A stretch of DNA of 64,000 bases from Rhipidocladum racemiflorum (lineage: Eukaryota; Streptophyta; Magnoliopsida; Poales; Poaceae): NCBI GenBank assembly GCA_036346355.1, contig CM070572.1, forward strand, positions 38,353,944 through 38,417,943. Reading direction: 5' to 3'. Shown in pieces: positions 22,301-35,447 of this stretch. Each line of letters starts with the position of its first letter. The stretch's first letter is position 1. A program made the translations under genes and the position numbers. The notes below the pieces were generated by a model. It did no database searches and was not told where the DNA came from. It was given only the letters and a program-made list of their open reading frames with translations.

Positions 22301-25300
22301 CAAACACATATTCGGGAAAATGCTACAAATCAAACTAGTTTATAATCTAATGAAAATTTCCAGATAATTAGTTTAGCATTTTCCAAGATTTATAAAATTT
22401 ATTTTGGTATTTTTGGATGTGTAGTTTACGAGCTACAAAATTCATAAGTTTGGAGTTTCCATGAATAATTTAGTAGTATAAATCTAATTATAAAATTTCA
22501 TAAAAAATACTATAGAAAGGTATTAATTTTTACTAATTAACAAAATTTGCTGCATATGATTTGGACTTAAAACGAATTTCTAGCGAAAATGACAAATTTC
22601 GCGATTTGAGGGAAAAATGCATGTACAATTGAGGTTCCAATTCTAGTACGTTTTTACTGTTCATCACTGTGCGCTACTGTTCGTCGTTCACGAATGGAGG
22701 GGCTTCAGTTTTTCTTAGAAAAACGAACAGGCTTCTGCTTCTTTGACATTGCGCACGGTGGGAGAGATAAGAGGGCTAACCGGCCAGTCAAGTGGTGGCG
22801 GCGCGGTGTGGCGGACTCGCCGGCGGCGGTGGCAGCGACGGCGAGGCGGCCGGTTGGCGGCAGTGGCCGGATAAACAAGAAGCACACGGAAAAAGCAAGA
22901 ACTCCAATCTTTGCAAAATCCGACGAAACGAAGGCGAGAGAGCTCTCGTGGAGGATAAGGATGGGTTGGCAACGAGGAGAGGAACTCGTTGCCCCTTCTT
23001 ATAGTGCGGGAGGAAGATCAAAGGGCTTGCATTTGCAGTGGAAATGTGAAACGGCCGCAAAACGTTTCTCCCGTGATTATGAATAGATTAGTGGGTGTTT
23101 AATTTTTCTAACAACTGTGGAAGATTAAGGATGCGTCGTGGATCTCGGTTATGATTTTGATTAAATTTTTGGTGATTTATTGGAGGTGATCTTGAAGGTT
23201 TACCATGCCTTCTAATGGAGGAGAGAGACTTGGCTGCTTGCTGTTCGTTGCCAGGCTAGAAGATGAACAGTGCGTTTGACCGGTCAACCAAATTTTTGAA
23301 TAGTGTTGAGACTAAAAGGGCATATGAGATAAAATAGTAGAATAGCTCCAAAAATCATAGAAAAATTCTCTAAAATATTAGGGATTATTTGGAACCTAAC
23401 GAAGTTGGTTTCGTGATCCTCGATGTATGGGTTTTTCATAATTTTTTTTCCAGCTAATCAGACACATGTACAGATTTTCGTAAAAACAACGACTTAAGTT
23501 ATATAACAAGTTTTTTGAAAATGTTTGAAGCGAACACTCTCGTCTACCAACTACCTTAATTATCAATAAAATTTTAGATTTTATGCTTATTCGAAAATGC
23601 CTGATCTTTATTTAATACAATTAGTTCAATAAACGTGAATCCGACTTACCCGCGAGGCTTCCAAGTAGATTCCGGAAAATTACAAATAATCCCAGAACCA
23701 TACTAAATATATTAAAAGAAATTTTTGGGACATTACACCCACACAACTCAATTGGAATTTCTCCAATCCAATATACGGATCTCCTTGTAGAAGCCATTCT
23801 TTCCGAAATCCGGTGGACTTTCGGCGAGCTCTCCCGGTCACTCCCGACCTCCATTCGGCTTCAAATTTTTACTGGAGCTCCCTCTTGGTGTCATCTACAT
23901 CTAGCAAAATCATATTTTTAAATTGATCGCCGGAGCTCCGCTGGTAGCCATTTCTTCTCCAAGTTCGGTGAGAGGTTCAAAAGGCTCGTTCTATTTCGTC
24001 GTAACTCTGAATCAAGTGATTCAATTTTATAAATTCAAGATCTATCTGCCAGTATTGATTTTGTAATTTTTGGATTTTGTTTATTTTTATTTTATTTATT
24101 TGGTTGTACCGTTTTGCGCGTAGCCGAAGAAACCGTCGGAGCCGTCGACGCCCTCGCCGAATCTCAGGACTTTGAGACTCTCGCTGTGATCGAAGGCAAG
24201 TCTCCTTGACGTATGTTGTTCTCATGTTTTACAATGATTTACAACTTGCATTGCTATCTTTATACATGTTATGTCAAATATAGATGGATAGTTATTCCGA
24301 GTTTGTTGTCAGCTCCTTTTTATTTATATCCATGTTTACTTGTAGCCCTACGATACTATAATATGTCATGTTTAAATTATATTGTGGCATTTGATACTTA
24401 GAACGTTAGATGTGCTTAGTTGCAAAATTGATTAAAATACCCATGGGTGGGATTTCATTGAAACTGGTTAAAATGTGTTTTAAAGAAATATAGCAATGTA
24501 TTTGCTACTGTTTTTGCAAAAAAAAAATGAAAAATGGTTTGGACTTGGGCGGAATGGAATGTTGGGCGGGTGCTGATGGAGCATTAGTTTTCAGTGTGCA
24601 AGTACCACCCCAAGTCAATTAAGGACCGACGCTTATGATTGTCCATTCTAAGCATAACCGTACAACCACATGTCTATAATGGCTATGACCTAGCTGAATA
24701 ATTTATAGAAGTCTAACTTAGACTCACCAGATGGTAGAATGTGGGTGCCGGATGGAGGCAAGTCGTTTTCCCCATACGGCGCAAGAGGGGGCTTCTGTAC
24801 TGGGTAGATGGAACCCTAACAGCGGTGAAACCTCAGCGGGTGGGTCGGGTTAGATGGATACATTGTAAAAATCTTGTCATGATCTCGCTGCCGACACACC
24901 AAAGGAAGTGTGTTAATCTGGAGGCAAAAAGGGAAGATCATGTCTTGTAGGTAAAGCTGTACACCTCTGCAGAGTGTAAAACTATTCGAATAGCCGTGCC
25001 TACGGCCAAGGGCAAAGCGAAGAATGCTTTCATACTGGTAGACTTGGTTTTGGTTTTAAAAATAACTGACATTTTGTTTTGGGATTCGGGAGTGGTTAAA
25101 ACTTTCGGATGTTTATTTAGCGGATTGAGCCAATCAGGTAGATGGAACCTATTTTAAATCATGACGGATGGAGTCATGCGTGGTTTACCTTAATCTTTTA
25201 AAATGTGGCGGATAAAAGCCTATATACTAGCGATGGTGGGTAGAACCTTCGCTAGAGTAATAAATAATTTTAACTGTTAAAATATTTGTTAAAATATGCT

Positions 25301-25781
25301 TTGTGAAAACTATTAATAAATATAGTTTGATGAAACCTAGCTTTGTGCAAAAGAACCCTAATAAGCTTCCCTTGGAAAGCCATACATGTTGCATACTTTT
25401 CCAAACTTGCTTAGTACGTTTGTACTCACGGGCTACACAACATTTTGTCGTCAGAAAACTTCCAAGATGCAACCGAAGACGGTGAGTTCTATGCCGAGGA
25501 GTTCATTGAAGATCGCCAGGATAACTAGGCGCACGTTCCAATCGTTTGCCTGTGGAGTCGTTTGGGCGTTATCTTTCTGTTGTTTTATTCCGCTGCTGTG
25601 AACTCTGGTCATGTGACCACGAGATCTAATAAATATCCATGTGGCTGGTACTTTATATTTATGCTATTATTTTGTTCTGTTCGGTTATGATTCATCACCG
25701 CGAACTGTGTGTGCTAGCGTTGATCTGAGACTAGCACAGAAATACACAGGGGATTCTGGGTAGCCGATCCGGGGTCTCACA
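19330..25781 (+). repeat. Solo LTR, about 3.4 kb net, Tekay/RIRE3-like
   Basis: Begins TGTAACATCCCC and ends GGGGTCTCACA, TG...CA. It is flanked by CCTTA (19325-19329) and CCTTC (25782-25786), a 5-bp duplication with one later change. It contains no PBS, gag or pol, so it is a solo LTR left by LTR-LTR recombination. TATA-like CCTATAAATTG lies near 20608. It is itself split by the inverted solo LTR 20647-23737. Confidence 0.85.
20647..23737 (-). repeat. Inverted solo LTR, 3.1 kb, nested in the larger solo LTR
   Basis: Read on the minus strand it begins TGTAATGTCCC and ends CAGGCGCAACA. A perfect CCCAC target duplication flanks it (20642-20646 and 23738-23742). Sequence and layout are those of the LTR it interrupts. 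Minus-strand TATA-like ACTATAAGAAGG is near 22998. No internal domain is present. An open stretch at 22694-23086 (+) is not a gene. Confidence 0.88.
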
Positions 25782-27870
25782 CCTTCCTTGGTCAACTCAT
25801 ATTCGAATGAGGAGTTGCCGTGGGCCCAAGAAAATTCCACGATGTGCTAGCTTAGGATCAACCACAAAATGTTTTCCAAGTCCAGAGTTTTCTCAAATTA
25901 GACGGATATTATCGCCGAATTATCGAGAACTTTTCCAAAATTGCAAGGCCGATGACTCAACTACTCAAGAAAGAAAAGAAGTTTGAGTGGTCATCAGAAT
26001 GTGAGGCAAGATTCCAAAAATTGAAGAAGAGGCTAACCACAACCCTAGTGCTTGTGTTGCTTGACATTTAAAAAAGCTTCAACACATATTGCGATGCATC
26101 ACGCCATGACCTTGTATGTGTGCTAATGTTAGAAGGAAAAGTCATAACTTACGATTCACTCCAATTGATGCTTCACGAGGTGAATTATTCTACTCATGAC
26201 TTAGAATTGGTAGTCGTGGTTCATGCCATCAAGATCTAACGATATTATCTCATTGGTAATAGGTGTGATATATACCGATTACAAGAGTTTGAAGTTCTTC
26301 TTTACTCAACCATATCTAAACATATAGCAAAGAAGATAGTTCCAATTTAATAAGGACTATGATCTTAGCATCCATTACGATCCCAGTAAAGCCAATGTTG
26401 TAGCCAGTGCTCTCAGCCAGAAGCTTCAACCTACATTGCATGAAGAATTCCAAAGGCTCAACCTGGGAGTGATTGAAGAGAAATATGTTGCTTCCCTGGA
26501 GATGCAACCATCCCTTAGAACTCAAATTAAAGTTACTCAACTCGAAAATGAAGTGATTACTAAAATAAGACACGTGTTGAAACCTGGTGTTGAATCAAAC
26601 TTCACCGAAAGTGCTAATGGAGTGATCATGTATGGGTGACAAATATATGTCCCAAATAATGAAAGAATGAAGGAGCTAATTCTCAAGGAATCTCATGATT
26701 CAGCACTTTTCATTCACCCCATAAGTACACAAATGTATCAAGATCTATAGGGATAATTTTAGTGGCCCGTTATGAAGCGGGACATTGCTACACATGTTGC
26801 CATTTGCGATGTGTGCAAGTGAGTTAAAGCTGAACTTCAGTGATTGATGGCTCTACTCCAACCTCTAAAGGTTTCCAAATGGAAATATGATGATATCAAT
26901 ATAGATTTTATTTTCAATTTGCCTAAGACCCAAAAGGGGCATGATTCTATATGGGTTATCATTGACCGACTAATTTCATTCCAGTCAAAACCACATATAT
27001 AGGATAGAAACTCACTGAACTCTATATGGACAACATCGTTTGCTTGCACGGTGTACCTAAGATAATACTTTCTGACCAAGGTTCCCAATTCACCTCGCGG
27101 TTTTGGGTAATCTTATATAGTCTATTTAGAACTGAGGTAAGCTTTAGCACAGCTTTCCACCCTAAATGGGAGGACAAATTAAGTGGACTAATAAAATCGG
27201 AAGACGTGTTGATAGAATGTGTGCTATTCTACAGCACAAATAGGAGAAATGCTTAGCATTCACTGAGTTCTCCTACAACAACAGCTTCCAGTCAAGTCTC
27301 CAAATATCACCGTTCAAGGCGCTTTATGAAAATAAGTGTAAAACACCCTTTTTCTAGTCCAAGGTCACCAAAAGACAATTCTTTGGCCCAAATATAAACT
27401 GAGAGGCTCAATAGCATGTTGATCTGGTAAGGAGCTAGCTCAGCGAAGCACGATCATGTCAAAAGAGTTATGCTGACCATCGTCATCTCGAGCTGAGCTT
27501 CGTAGTGGACGAACATGTTTACCACAGTCTCACCGGTACGCCTCATCTACCATTTTCATATTTGTGGCATACTGGCACCTTAATACACTAGGTCGTACCA
27601 CATCCCTGCAAAGAAAGGTGAGATGGCCTACTAAGTGGAGCTATCATCTCAACTTTATGTGCATGATGTCTTCCGTGTCTCTCAACTTAAGAAGTGTCTC
27701 CGAGTTCCAACTGATCATACTCAATTGGAAGTTATCAATTTGCAGCCCAGCCTTTCTTATCAAGAGCCACTGATAGACATCCTGGAGGAAGCCGAGCGAC
27801 ACATGCGTAGCCATACCATCAAAATGATGAAAATCTAGTGGAGCAACCGCACCAAAGATGAGGCCACATG
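25782..27870 (+). pseudogene. Chromovirus RNase H and integrase remnant
   Basis: Recognisable blocks in order: GYYRRIIENFSKIARPMTQL (near 25909), KKFEWSSECEARFQKLKKRL (near 25978), the RNase H THDLEL segment (near 26200), the integrase segment IVCLHGVPK followed by SDQGSQFTSRFW (near 27035-27110), and VFRVSQLKKCLRVP (near 27670). The final recognisable piece is WSNRTKDEATW at about 27838-27870. Stops and shifts occur throughout. The enzyme domains belong to an ancient element, and no intact product remains. Confidence 0.88.
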
Positions 27871-30152
27871 GCAGTGAGGTGTGGCTTGCCAGGGTGTGGC
27901 GCAAGTCTCGAGCTTTGCCCGGCGCGGTTTGGTGGGGAATGGTGTGGAGAAGGTGGTGGTGTCATAGCAAGGCCCAATGACTATGTGTCGCTGTGATCCT
28001 ATTTGCATGCATGGCCTGGCGCACATGCTGGTGTGCCAGAGCGCACATAGTGCAGCGTGGTGCATGGGGTAGGCAATAGGTCTAGGAGAACTGTTGGCAG
28101 TGGCTGGAGATAACTGAAGCTGGTCGAAGGCTGAGCCGAGCGGCAGTGGCCATGGCAAGTAGAAGAGGGAGAAGCACAGGTGTGATCATTCTCAAACAAG
28201 TGAGGGGAAAGCATTTGTGAGGTCTAGGTACTCCATTTTGGGGCTTGGCAATGAAGGGATATCACTGGAGGATGCTGGCAATGGTGACCACTGTTGGGGA
28301 AGAACACGAATGTGGCGGTGCTGTTCTAGGAAATTTAAGCTGTGAGAGAGGTGTGCATTGTGTTTAGGGCATACTTAGGATGCTTCAAACCAAAAGAATT
28401 GGAATGAGGCTCACAGGGGGATTAATTGAGTTTGGCTCACTCGAAAAGCTTCTTGGTGGTAATGGAGCTCATGGCGGTGAAACATGTCATGCTTGGGGCA
28501 AGAAGAGTGCAGGGAAGTGCGAGGGAGCTTAGGCGGCCATGTGGGTTCTTAAATAGGCTCCAGAGATGTGGTTTTCTATGTGGGCCCATGAGCTTGGTTC
28601 CCTAGACAGAAGGAAAGGACAATGGCAGATCGATATAGGATTTTTCGATGGGCTTCCTGTGCTCGCGAGGTGCCAGTGGTAGCAGAGCGAGGTGATGGAG
28701 CAGGAAAGCGGTGAGGCGACTACTCGGGCATTGGCTTGCTACGGCACATCACAAACCCTAAGCTTTAGCACAATGTGTCTTGGTGAGGAATGGCATGGAG
28801 GAGGTAGCAGTGTCAGGGCAAAGCCCAGTTTCCAAAGCACACGTGCGTAACGTGGCACGATGTGGTGCACGCACTGGGTCAAGGGGATGGTTGATAGGTG
28901 ACAAGAGGGGTGAGAGAGAATGAAGGGATGAGTTAGAAAACACATTTTTGAGATTATGTCTTTCCTTGGTAAACACAGTTTTGGATAGAGGCACTTTTCT
29001 TATTTCGATTAAACAAATTTTCCAATTAAGTTTGAATTTGCAGTTAAAGGCGAATGAAATTGTTAAAGCTATCAAAATAACTTTAAATTTTATAAAAATG
29101 TTTGGGGATGCTCCTCACATGGTACTAATAATTTGGCAAAAAAATTAAGAGCATAAGTAGTACCATGATTTTCTTAAAAATACTTTTGGTGCTTCTATTT
29201 TAATGTAAAATCTAGTGTTTTATTTTTAGAAGCATCAATTAAATTCCAAAATTCATGAAACTTTTCAGAGAAGCTCCTTGGACTATTTGGAACTTAAATA
29301 AAATATTTTTATACATTATGATGTTCCAAATTTGAAATTTGAAAATAAAAAACCATAACTAGTTATTTGAAAAGTATTTTATTTAAATGAAAAATTCCAA
29401 AAAAATTAGAGAAATTATGAAAAAACTCATTTATATGTTGGCAACTTTATATTTCAATTTATGCAAATTTTTGGATGTTAAAGTAGACATATTAAAGATG
29501 TTATGCCTTGTGTATGGCTGGGAATGGATTGTTGATCACAATAACGGAGGATTGTGATTTTCTCATCTTTATGTTACATACTTATTGTTTATATATTTGA
29601 TAACTACTCTTTATTACTTCCATTTATAATATATTACTTGCTATTATTAAATAAATCACGTTTTGTGCAAAATTTGAGAACATGGTAGGATAGCCATTCC
29701 TTTTGATATAGCTCTACATATAATTATATTTGTGATACGCTATAATTTTTGCTGAGTACAAATGTACTCACCTTGCCTTTTGATATTCAAAGGATGAAGG
29801 AATTGTCACTCCCTATGATTCATATTTTACCACAAGATTTGGGGATTATAACGACGATCTCTTTTAGGCCTTAATCTAGTTGGTTGCCTATGGATTGTTG
29901 GGTTGAAGCATACCGCTAGACTTTGATGTTTATTTCACTACCTTTTCGCTACGTTTTATTCAGCCAAAGACCTTCTTATTGTATGAACTATGTATTATTT
30001 GTATATAAGACCCATGTTTTAATATCTATGACATATTATGTATGGATATGATGAAAATATTGTGAATATATGTGCTAGTCACTAATCATGGGACTAGTAC
30101 GGTATATACATGAGGCCCCCGATTATTCCACACCTGGGTAAGGGTCTCAACA
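27871..30152 (+). repeat. LTR-derived DNA ending in a 5' LTR boundary
   Basis: The right edge is clear: ...GGGTCTCAACA followed three bases later by a tRNA-Met type primer site. The last 450 bp resemble the U5 end of the Tekay-like solo LTR (GAGTACAAATGTACTCA, then a 'gactagtac' segment). The left part (27900-28950) reads better as LTR leader DNA on the minus strand, with a TATTTAAG box near 28545, so at least two elements are joined. The left boundary is not resolved. Confidence 0.5.
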
Positions 30153-30156
30153 GCGT

Positions 30157-30170
30157 TGGTATCAGATTCG
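30157..30170 (+). other. Primer binding site, initiator tRNA-Met type
   Basis: TGGTATCAGATTCG matches the usual plant PBS TGGTATCAGAGC in its first ten bases and sits just after an LTR end at 30152. Confidence 0.8.
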
Positions 30171-30359
30171 TACTGATTGTAGGTTAAGCCTTAGTTAGAA
30201 TGGCCATTAGCATAAGAACTGGGTAATTCAAAGCTCAATTTTGAAAAGGCTATATTAATTATAAAATATAGAGCTATTGTTTCCCTTCTCTCTTTCCTTA
30301 GAGTTTTTCCTCTTACCCTTACTCTCATTTGGTTTCTAACACTTTTCCTTCCTTAACTT

Positions 30360-31945
30360 GATCATAGATGGCAATAGTGACCCATGGGAACACTACGAGT
30401 TGGACTGAACTTGTGTGGAAACTACTAAAGAGTTTGGGACGAAGGTGTCGTCCCTACCTATTTGTCAGCATGGAGTATCAGATGGGCTAGGTGATTGGCT
30501 ACGATGTCGAAGGACATGATGACCAAGATATGTTCCAAAGTCCTTCAGCACTGTGTGAAGCACTGCAATGTTATCGAGGACGTTGCCATATGGGAGCATG
30601 CTGCAAACTCCTACAACAGATATGCAAGCTACAACGAATCAACATAAGCTCATTTATCCAGGCAGTGGAGACATGTGCAAGGCAAGGAGCACCTCCACAA
30701 GATGCCATTCCTGAGGAGCTAGAAGCACCACCTCTAACTCTGCTAGTTGCTCCAGATCCACTACCAGTTGTAGATGCCCAAGAGCTGAGTTGCCAACACA
30801 CTGACAATAGCCAAGACTATTGAAGCCTCTTCACACCAGTTACCGCTAGAAAGTCCCCACACTTTCTCCACCGATCCATAACACATGGGTCGTTTATAGC
30901 GACTTTAGACAGGATCAGGGGAACCAGATTTATCTGGGTCCAAGTGGGAGCTGCTAGACTAGAATATCTTGTTATGTAAGTTAGGGTTTATGCTCACTTT
31001 TGGGCTAGTATGTACCCCTTGTGTACCCATAGTTAATGAAATAGAATTGCTCATGTGCTATGAAAATGACATCCTTGCATCCAATATGTGCCCAAATCTA
31101 GCACCATGAATTTTAGCTCCTACTTGCCATCCACTGTTTACCACTATATAGTGACTCCTACCTTTTTCAAACCCGCAGATGCCTACTTGTTGGGAACCGT
31201 GTTACCAGACTAGTGCATTCGAGGAGGGCACCATGCACCATACCCTATGGGTTATGTTGCAACGTGTCCACTTTGCACGTGCACTAATTTACACAGCATA
31301 CTCCACAACCTCAAGAGCGGCATCAACAGATTAACTTGTCGAGGTACTTATCCATGAACAACACGCCATGAAGCAGCCTCTCCGCTTCTATGGGATAGGA
31401 TCCTACATCCTCATGGCACTATACGATGCGGCATATGTTGCAATAGTCCGCCTCCGCTATGATCTTTCTGAAATGGCGAGATTGTTCTATACCTATCCCT
31501 CATGTCTAGGGGATGGAGATGGCCACATCAACCAGGGTACCAATATTGAGCCTCGCATACCCCTCCCATACCTTGTGGGCCTTGTGAGGTCACTTGATGG
31601 GTACCCCTACAATTTCTCCCATGAACTACTGGAAGCTCGTTGGAGGCTCGCCACCTTTGAAGATAGCACTGTTCCATGGGTCGCCAGCATCATCTTCATG
31701 TGGGAGCTCCTCTATGGAGAGTATGCCATGCTTTCCCCCCAGAGCAGCTGCATGTGCCTGACCTTGAATTCCAACAGTCTCTTTGCCGTCCATGCTTGTC
31801 GTCTATCGGACATTATCGTCATGTCGAGGCCATCCAACCTCTCGTGGGAAGGCCAGTAATAATAGTGCAGCAGCACCACCTTGGTCATGATGACCTTGAT
31901 GAGGGAAAGATAGTGGAATCTCCAACTTGCGCTGCCCCCTGAAGA
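30360..31945 (+). pseudogene. Internal region of an LTR element with unrecognised ORFs
   Basis: Follows the PBS. Open stretches are 30491-30823 (110 codons) and 31368-31859 (163 codons; MKQPLRFYGIGSY...), with an overlapping frame 31676-31942. I see no zinc knuckle, protease, RT or integrase motif. Position suggests gag-like or leader-encoded sequence of a non-autonomous element. It is probably degraded: frames alternate and stops intervene. Function unknown. Confidence 0.4.
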
Positions 31946-32196
31946 ACCGATGTCACCAGACGCAATAATGGTGCATAGGACTAGACCAAAAAGGGTTAGG
32001 TGGAAGAACCCTCCTTGCTAAGGAATTCTTGTGCGCTAGCTATAAGTATTTTGTTGTGCCTAGTTATGTAAGGCATTATTATGTAATTATTGTATCTTGC
32101 TACTTATGTTCAATTTTATTATCTTTCTATGTCCCGATAAAATATCGTGCGAACCATATAAAACTTAGCCCTTTATGTTAAAGTTTCATGCTAGCT

Positions 32197-34330
32197 TGTC
32201 AGGACCCGATTGTCCAAATCCGGACCCTCTGTGTATTCCACACTAGTCCATGATCATGCTAGTACACATAGTCTCAACATAGATGAAATATCACTATCAT
32301 ACACAGCGGAATAATAAAGAAAGACTTCATCTATTAATATAACATATTTGGTTAATCTTATGGTCAACTTACAATAGTATGCCTCGTAGGGCAAATACTC
32401 AAATATAAAGAAAACTGCAGTGAAAAAGAAAGACTCATAGTGACCAATCAATATGTCACAGGCAACTGACTGGGCTCGCACCCTAACTGGACGGCTCTTC
32501 ATGGAACTCCTCCAAAGTTGGTGTAAACTCCTTCTCAACTGGTGTTTGTATTGTTGCAAGGGGGTGAGCACATAAAGCACTTAGCAAGTCGTACACAGAA
32601 TGCAAATTAATAACTACATGCATGGCTTATTCCAAATGAATAGCTAGAGTGATTATTTTGCAATAAAGCATCATTTACAAATAATCATAAATAATTGTAA
32701 AGCAGAAAACAAGTAATAACAATAATAAATTTCACAGTTGCTTCTCAAATAAACCATTCCGCATCCTTAAACCAATTTCTACTTTCCCAAAGATAACCTT
32801 CCTCTAAACCCAAGTTCATCTTATGAAAATCTAACCCTTGACTGTACTCTATTTGAATATGTTTGACACTCTACAAAGGTTACACACTTTAACCACAAGA
32901 TATAATCAATTCACCACAAAGACGAATGACCATAATAAAGCCTTTCAGAAACTTCTATCCTAACATATAAACCTCTCTAATATTGCCTTCACTACTCCTC
33001 TCACACAATGCCGAAGTATAGGTCTGACACATACCGTTGGATCGACATCAAGCCGTAGCACAGACATCCTCCTCCACACAGTTACAACCCTGTGTAACCA
33101 TCACCCTGAGGTATCACATGTAAGATATTGGTAACTTACTAAACTAGATCTGTCACATTCCAGACATGTGGTTGTATGTTTGGCCCAGTTCGAATGCTTG
33201 CAAGGTTAAGTCCTTAATTGACCAAGGCAAGACTTCCTTCTCTCAACATTTGCCACACAACCCTCGCATCACTCATCAACCCATTGCCACACAGGCCCAC
33301 CAAGACACTCAGTCTCTTGCCACTTGCCCTAGTCTAAAGCATTTCCCACACTAGTTTTTTACCGTGCAACACATGCCAACAACAACTCAACATCCATGTA
33401 GAACCACACATGCCTCTACATATCAACATCATCATGTGGCAACATCACACCATTTAGAAACACATTCCATATTCCATTAATCAATATTAAGCTTGTATTT
33501 TCAAAATGATATCAATAACATGTTGCATGTCTAACTATACTAGTCACGATCTAGCAATCCATGTTGGCAATTTAATAGCATCCAACTAATAATCCACAAT
33601 CCTAAGGTGACAAATGAATCATGACATACAAATAACAGTGATAAGGTGATATACTCGAATAGGTTGATTAACTATTTCCCAAATTAATTGAAATCACTTT
33701 TAATTGAATTAGCATGCAATAATTTGAAACAATATAACTTTAAAATATGGGATCAACAAGATCAAAGCAAAACTTACCTTAGAAAAGTCTTTAACTTGCT
33801 CTGGACTTGCTTCTTGAGTTAGCACTTCACCCTCGTAACCTTCGAGCACTTCAACATCTACGCGAAACGAGTAAATAAAAAAATAAATACCAAAAATAGA
33901 GAGCAAAGAACCTCCAAAAATCAATAAAATTCACCATTAAGCAGGGCACAATTTTACAAATTTTTAAGCTCTAGAATCACCTCAATCGGAGTTCGTATGA
34001 GTAAGAATGAGCGATTTGAAGTTTAAAAATACACTAAAAAGAATAAACCAAATTAACTTATTTATTTTTTTACTGGAAATTCGCATTAATGACATCACCA
34101 TGATGTCAACACTAAATTAGATTTCGATGGAATTATTTTCCTACGATAAAACCAATTAATGATGTCATGCTGACATCAGCAGGTAATAAAAAAAATAAAT
34201 CTATTTTTTGAAAAATCCTATTTCGCTGACATGTGGGCTCAGGAGATGACGTCATGCACACGGCGCGACCCAACTGACGTGCAGGCCCTACGCTGATATC
34301 ACAATGACGTCACGGCTAACGAATAAATGG
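32197..34330 (-). repeat. Inverted LTR, Tekay/RIRE3-like
   Basis: It starts on the + strand with TGTCAGGACCCGATTGTCC, which is the reverse complement of an LTR end. 32330-32640 parallels 20800-21070 of the inverted solo LTR: 'cacaggcaactgac', 'gagcac/gagtac', 'gtacacagaatgcaa'. U3 side 34088-34320 is rich in TGACGTCA-like motifs. The far end is not clearly defined; 34330 is approximate. Confidence 0.6.
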
Positions 34331-34339
34331 TTGAAACAT

Positions 34340-35040
34340 TTGTTAGGAAAAGGAAATTTTGACATGATGGACCAGAGAGGTTACCTCTGCTATTTTGGTA
34401 TGAAACCATAACTAAAAACTAAGTTTTGACGCATGTGAGTTATTGATATAATCTATAAAGTGTCAGGGATCAACTTGCACGTAGTGTAGGGGGAGTTCTC
34501 GCCAAGGTCGATTAAGAACCAAGCGTAGTGTTGTAAAATCTAAGATATCCATACAACCACAAGTGCAATTATGGGGTGACTCTAACCTACTAAAGTTATC
34601 TAGGATTAGCTTTTCACATTGGAACTCTGATGTTGTGCGAGCATTCCGGGAAGGTTTGCTCAAAGGGGTTCCCTTACCGAGATGTTGGGGCTAAAACTTG
34701 CTGATACAACGATGCATACCTTGCTATAGGGGTAAATTTTTACGATAGGGAGTAAACTATCATTGATATTATGTTTATGAGAATTTGGTTTTTACCACCA
34801 TAGAAATGGTCAAACATTACCGGGATGGTGCAAAATTAAGTCTAGGTGGTGTAACATTTTTGTCAGGATCTCTTTTCCGCACACCAAAGGAAGTATGTTA
34901 ATAGCTTGGCAAAAAGAGTTGGTCATATCTTGTGGGTGAAGTTGTACGCATCTGCACTATATCATAGATTGTCCCCCTTTCTACCGGTTTCTTCTCCTGG
35001 GCACAATTCCAATCTTGACAGCATCTTTAATTATCCTGGT
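34340..35040 (+). repeat. LTR fragment, forward orientation
   Basis: 34470-34970 matches 24595-24970 of the larger solo LTR in order ('ttaagaaccaagcg', 'atacaaccacaagt', 'cacaccaaaggaagtatgtt', 'cttgtgggtgaagttgtac'). Both ends appear truncated. Confidence 0.6.
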
Positions 35041-35050
35041 TGTGTCCAAT

Positions 35051-35265
35051 TAGGGGTGAAAACGGGTTGAATTTTTTTTGCTCGATCTGGAGATGGATCC
35101 GGTCGGGACCGGGTTCAGGAAGGTATTTGCTTATCAGGTCAAATCTAGGACAGGATCCAAATACTGAATCTGTATTCCAGATCGGATTCAAAGCAGACAG
35201 TATCTAAATAATCTGGGACGGGATTTGAATATGGATAAACAGTCCATCCAGATATCCGGAATACA
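35051..35265 (+). mobile_element. Truncated hAT-type element
   Basis: Begins TAGGGGTGAAAACGGG, the same terminus as the complete element at 36069, followed by similar 'gggaccgggttc / cggattc' sequence. No right end or target duplication was found, so it is probably truncated. Confidence 0.5.
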
Positions 35266-35447
35266 CTAGCCTTTGGAATTGACTATTTAGCCTATGCCAG
35301 CCACTGCCTTCTAGGCCTGGCCTAGCCCATCGCCTGGTCTGCCCGGCTGCCCCCATAACCCTAGATTCGTCGAAGCCTTGGTTCATTCCGGCGCCCAGCC
35401 AGCACTCTTCGCCCAGTGCTGCCCAAGTCCCCTTGGTCGATTCTCTG

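Larger units (their letters stand above)
19040..27870 (+). mobile_element. Decayed Tekay-type chromovirus pol, interrupted by nested solo LTRs
   Basis: 19040-19329 encodes the RT palm end (YAKFDKCEFWLTKIA). The reading resumes at 25782 with FLGQL and runs through RT thumb, RNase H, integrase and the chromodomain-proximal end. Deleting 19330-25781 and one copy of the CCTTC duplication restores a continuous RT reading. The 5' half (LTR, gag, protease) is absent and its own 3' LTR was not identified. Tekay/Del affinity is judged from the polyprotein sequence. Confidence 0.85.

Noticed and set aside
22694..23086. 130-codon ORF on the + strand
   Set aside because: It lies inside the inverted solo LTR, antisense to its leader, and shows no protein-family feature.
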